Positions 6,757-8,481 of a stretch of 8,481 nucleotides of DNA are shown piece after piece. The translations under genes were made by a program, and so were the position numbers. Within the stretch, counting starts at the first letter, position 1; each line of letters begins with the position of its first letter. This stretch comes from Actinomycetota bacterium (GTDB lineage Bacteria; Actinomycetota; CADDZG01; WHSQ01), in contig JAHWJK010000060.1 of the NCBI GenBank assembly GCA_019348445.1, positions 1,340 through 9,820 of the forward strand, in the 5' to 3' direction. The notes beneath the pieces are model-generated. The model searched no databases and had not been told where the DNA came from. It was given only the letters and a program-made list of their open reading frames with translations.

Positions 6757-7913
6757 TGTCGCAACCCGGGCACTGGATCGCGTTCGGCATCGGCGTGTTC
6801 TTGGTCCTCGCCACGACGAGCAGCCTGATCCGGACGCTCGTCGTCCCACGGGCGTACGTATCCCGACTGTCCGTGACTGCCGCCCGACGATTCGTTCGCC
6901 ACACGTTCATCTTCATCGCCGCGCGCCTCTCCAGTTACGAGGTCAAGGACAAGATCCTCGCGATATCGGCACCGGTTTCGTTGATCGTGCAGTTGATCGT
7001 GTGGCTGGCACTGTTCGGGCTGGGCTACGGCTTGATCCTCTGGGCCTTCATCGATGGAGCGTTCTTCGGTGCGTTGAGGGAAGCGGGCTCCTCGTTGTTC
7101 ACACTGGGTTTCGCATCGACCATCACTGGAAGCGCGACGGTCGTCAATTTCTTTGCGGCGTTCACGGGATTGATCGTGATCGCGTTGCAGATCGCATACC
7201 TCCCGACGATCTACGCCGCGTTCAACCGACGCGAAACGCTCGTGACCATGTTGCAGAGTCGTGCCGGTGCGCCGGCGTGGGGGCCGGAGATCCTCGCGCG
7301 ACATCACCTGGTCGGTTTGATCGGCAATCTTCCCGATTTCTACGCCGAGTGGGAGCGGTGGGCGGCCGAGGTCGCAGAGAGCCACACGACTTATCCGATA
7401 CTCATCACGTTCCGATCGCCGCATCCGCTGAGGTCGTGGGTTCTGGGGCTCCTCGCGGTGATGGACTCTGCGGCGCTTTACCTAGCTCTGTCCCCGAAGA
7501 GCGCGCCGACCGAGGCGCGGCTCTGTCTGCGTATGGGATTCACCGCGCTCCGTTACATCGCCGACGTTGTTCGCATCCCTTACGACGCGGACCCATTTCC
7601 CGACGACCCGATAAAACTTCCCTACGACGACTACCTCCGCGGTATCGAGCGCCTCCGCGAGGTCGACTTTCCGATGGAGCGAACGCCCGACCAAGCATGG
7701 CCGCATTTCCGCGGCTGGCGCGTCAACTACGAAGACATCTGCTACCAACTCATGGACGCGATCGTGGCCCCGCCCGGTCCGTGGTCGGGGGAGCGAGCGA
7801 GGCTGCAAGGAGTGACGATCATCCCGCAACGACCCGCGGACCGAACCCCCGGCGATCCGCATGATGCACAGCCACCGAAGGCAGCGGGGTTTGGGTGGCG
7901 GTGGCGCGCGTGA
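6756..7913 (+). CDS. Integral membrane protein with ion-channel-like pore loop (putative)
   Basis: A 385-residue protein. The ATG at 6756 is chosen over an in-frame ATG at 6675 because it overlaps the preceding TGA by one base, has GAAGGTG (6741-6747) 8 nt upstream, and begins right before the first hydrophobic helix; the longer start would lie inside the upstream gene. Hydrophobic segments are about 8-30, 70-99 and 127-154, with a shorter stretch around 105-123 containing SSLFTLGFAS (112-121). Helix, pore-like loop with T117-LGF, then helix resembles two-helix potassium-channel modules, though the motif departs from classical TVGYG, so selectivity is unproven. The large C-terminal region (about 155-385) looks soluble and probably cytosolic. 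It holds FRSPHPLRSW (219-228), a moderately hydrophobic helix at 229-246 that could be a further membrane segment, and a Pro/Arg-rich tail. The stop overlaps the next gene (GTGA). Membrane protein is firm, channel tentative. Confidence 0.75.
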   Translation: MSQPGHWIAFGIGVFLVLATTSSLIRTLVVPRAYVSRLSVTAARRFVRHTFIFIAARLSSYEVKDKILAISAPVSLIVQLIVWLALFGLGYGLILWAFIDGAFFGALREAGSSLFTLGFASTITGSATVVNFFAAFTGLIVIALQIAYLPTIYAAFNRRETLVTMLQSRAGAPAWGPEILARHHLVGLIGNLPDFYAEWERWAAEVAESHTTYPILITFRSPHPLRSWVLGLLAVMDSAALYLALSPKSAPTEARLCLRMGFTALRYIADVVRIPYDADPFPDDPIKLPYDDYLRGIERLREVDFPMERTPDQAWPHFRGWRVNYEDICYQLMDAIVAPPGPWSGERARLQGVTIIPQRPADRTPGDPHDAQPPKAAGFGWRWRA

Positions 7914-8481
7914 TCGATCGTGACACTGCCATCGCGTCGGTCATCGACCGCGGGAACGAGTGGCAGGCGTGGCGTGGGGCGCGCCTCGACGGGAATCCGT
8001 CGGCCGAGCTGCCCAGCATCCCGAGCCAGGACGCCGAAGGCGGCTTCGTGGGCTCCTCCGGGCGAGTCTCACCCGGCGCCACGGGTGAGGGGCTCTGTCA
8101 CCTCGCGATCATCGATCTTGCGGAGTCCGGGGCGGTAGCTATCGCGGGGGACTGGCTCGAAGAAGCGAGGACGCCGGCGCAAGCGTGGCTGGATGCGCCC
8201 GACGACGTTCCGGGGGAGATCAGCGAGGCGGCCGCAGGCCGTGTATGGGCGACGGCGTCGGCCGCGTGCGCGTTGCTGGTTGCCGGACGCGACCCCGGCC
8301 CGAGAGCGCTCACGCTCGTGCGCAGTGAAGCCGATTCCGAGGGCCGGTTCACGGGCGGTGCGTATCCGACGTTCGCCGCGGCCGCGGCCTACTGGAAAGC
8401 CGAAGGCCCCCAGACCGAGACCGCGGAGTGGGCGCTGCGATGGGCGCGGGAGTGGGCCGACGACTGGTGGGGGCCGTGGGA
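7910..8481 (+). CDS. Trp-rich alpha/alpha-toroid-like hypothetical protein, 3' end off window
   Basis: Open from GTG at 7910 to the window edge (190 complete codons), so the C-terminus is missing. This GTG overlaps the TGA of the preceding gene as GTGA; in-frame GTGs at 7901 and 7895 are alternative starts, the latter with GGGG about 5 nt upstream. The sequence alternates Gly-rich turns with Ala-rich helices: EGGFVGSSG (43-51) followed by the helix GEGLCHLAIIDLA, and EGRFTGGAYPTF (144-155) followed by AAAAAYWKAEG. This pattern resembles the alpha/alpha-toroid repeats of prenyltransferase and terpene-cyclase-like proteins. No DxDD or other cyclase catalytic motif is seen in the visible part, so an enzymatic role is not supported. 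Residues 162-190 contain seven tryptophans. There is no signal peptide or membrane helix, suggesting a cytosolic protein co-translated with the membrane protein. Low codon-level doubt; fold uncertain; function unknown. Confidence 0.65.
   Translation, partial: MIDRDTAIASVIDRGNEWQAWRGARLDGNPSAELPSIPSQDAEGGFVGSSGRVSPGATGEGLCHLAIIDLAESGAVAIAGDWLEEARTPAQAWLDAPDDVPGEISEAAAGRVWATASAACALLVAGRDPGPRALTLVRSEADSEGRFTGGAYPTFAAAAAYWKAEGPQTETAEWALRWAREWADDWWGPW

Noticed and set aside
6539..7864. 441-codon open frame on the plus strand overlapping the membrane protein gene in another frame
   Set aside because: The product is Arg/Pro-rich and low in hydrophobic structure, while the other frame encodes regular membrane helices and couples neatly to both neighbours.
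7819..8352. Minus-strand open frames at 7819-8082 and 8098-8352
   Set aside because: They oppose the continuous plus-strand frame from 7910, which shows repeat-like structure and no stop; the antisense products have no recognisable motif.
1..8481. tRNA, rRNA, CRISPR arrays, insertion sequences or phage genes
   Set aside because: Reading both strands gave no tRNA-like cloverleaf, no regularly spaced repeats and no transposase, integrase or phage-like protein; nearly the whole window is covered by ordinary genes.

Overview
The window looks like chromosomal DNA from a GC-rich actinobacterium (roughly 60-65% G+C by eye). The strongest marker is the 1197-residue fusion of a 2-oxoacid dehydrogenase E2 catalytic domain to a 2-oxoglutarate dehydrogenase E1 (Kgd/OdhA type), an architecture characteristic of Actinobacteria. 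Two proteins of the mycothiol-dependent maleylpyruvate isomerase/DinB superfamily and several apparently leaderless starts fit the same group. I cannot name a genus. I see no phage, transposon, CRISPR, tRNA or rRNA signal, and the composition looks even throughout.

Layout: (1) 1-530, minus strand, the N-terminal part of a tandem dimeric alpha/beta-barrel protein whose 3' end lies off the window. (2) A 60-bp divergent spacer containing a small inverted repeat. (3) 591-1268, plus, a TIGR03083-like maleylpyruvate isomerase-family protein, followed 34 bp later by (4) 1303-4896, plus, kgd. (5) 4893-5936, minus, an extended short-chain dehydrogenase (NAD-dependent epimerase family) that converges on kgd and shares its four terminal bases. 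(6) A 22-bp divergent spacer whose two -10-like hexamers overlap at a shared TA and sit exactly 6 nt from each start codon. (7) 5959-6756, plus, a TIGR03084-like DinB-superfamily protein; (8) 6756-7913, plus, a membrane protein with a possible ion-channel-like pore loop; (9) 7910-8481, plus, a partial Trp-rich protein resembling an alpha/alpha toroid. Genes 7-9 overlap by 1 and 4 nt and probably form one translationally coupled operon.

The only confident metabolic assignment is Kgd, at the 2-oxoglutarate node of the TCA cycle. The other genes can be placed in families but not given substrates. No intergenic stretch exceeds 60 bp, so almost everything is coding. The most interesting regulatory feature is the compact 22-bp bidirectional promoter candidate. 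The least understood cargo is the coupled operon of TIGR03084 protein, pore-loop membrane protein and toroid. I did not find convincing evidence of a new defence or mobile system.
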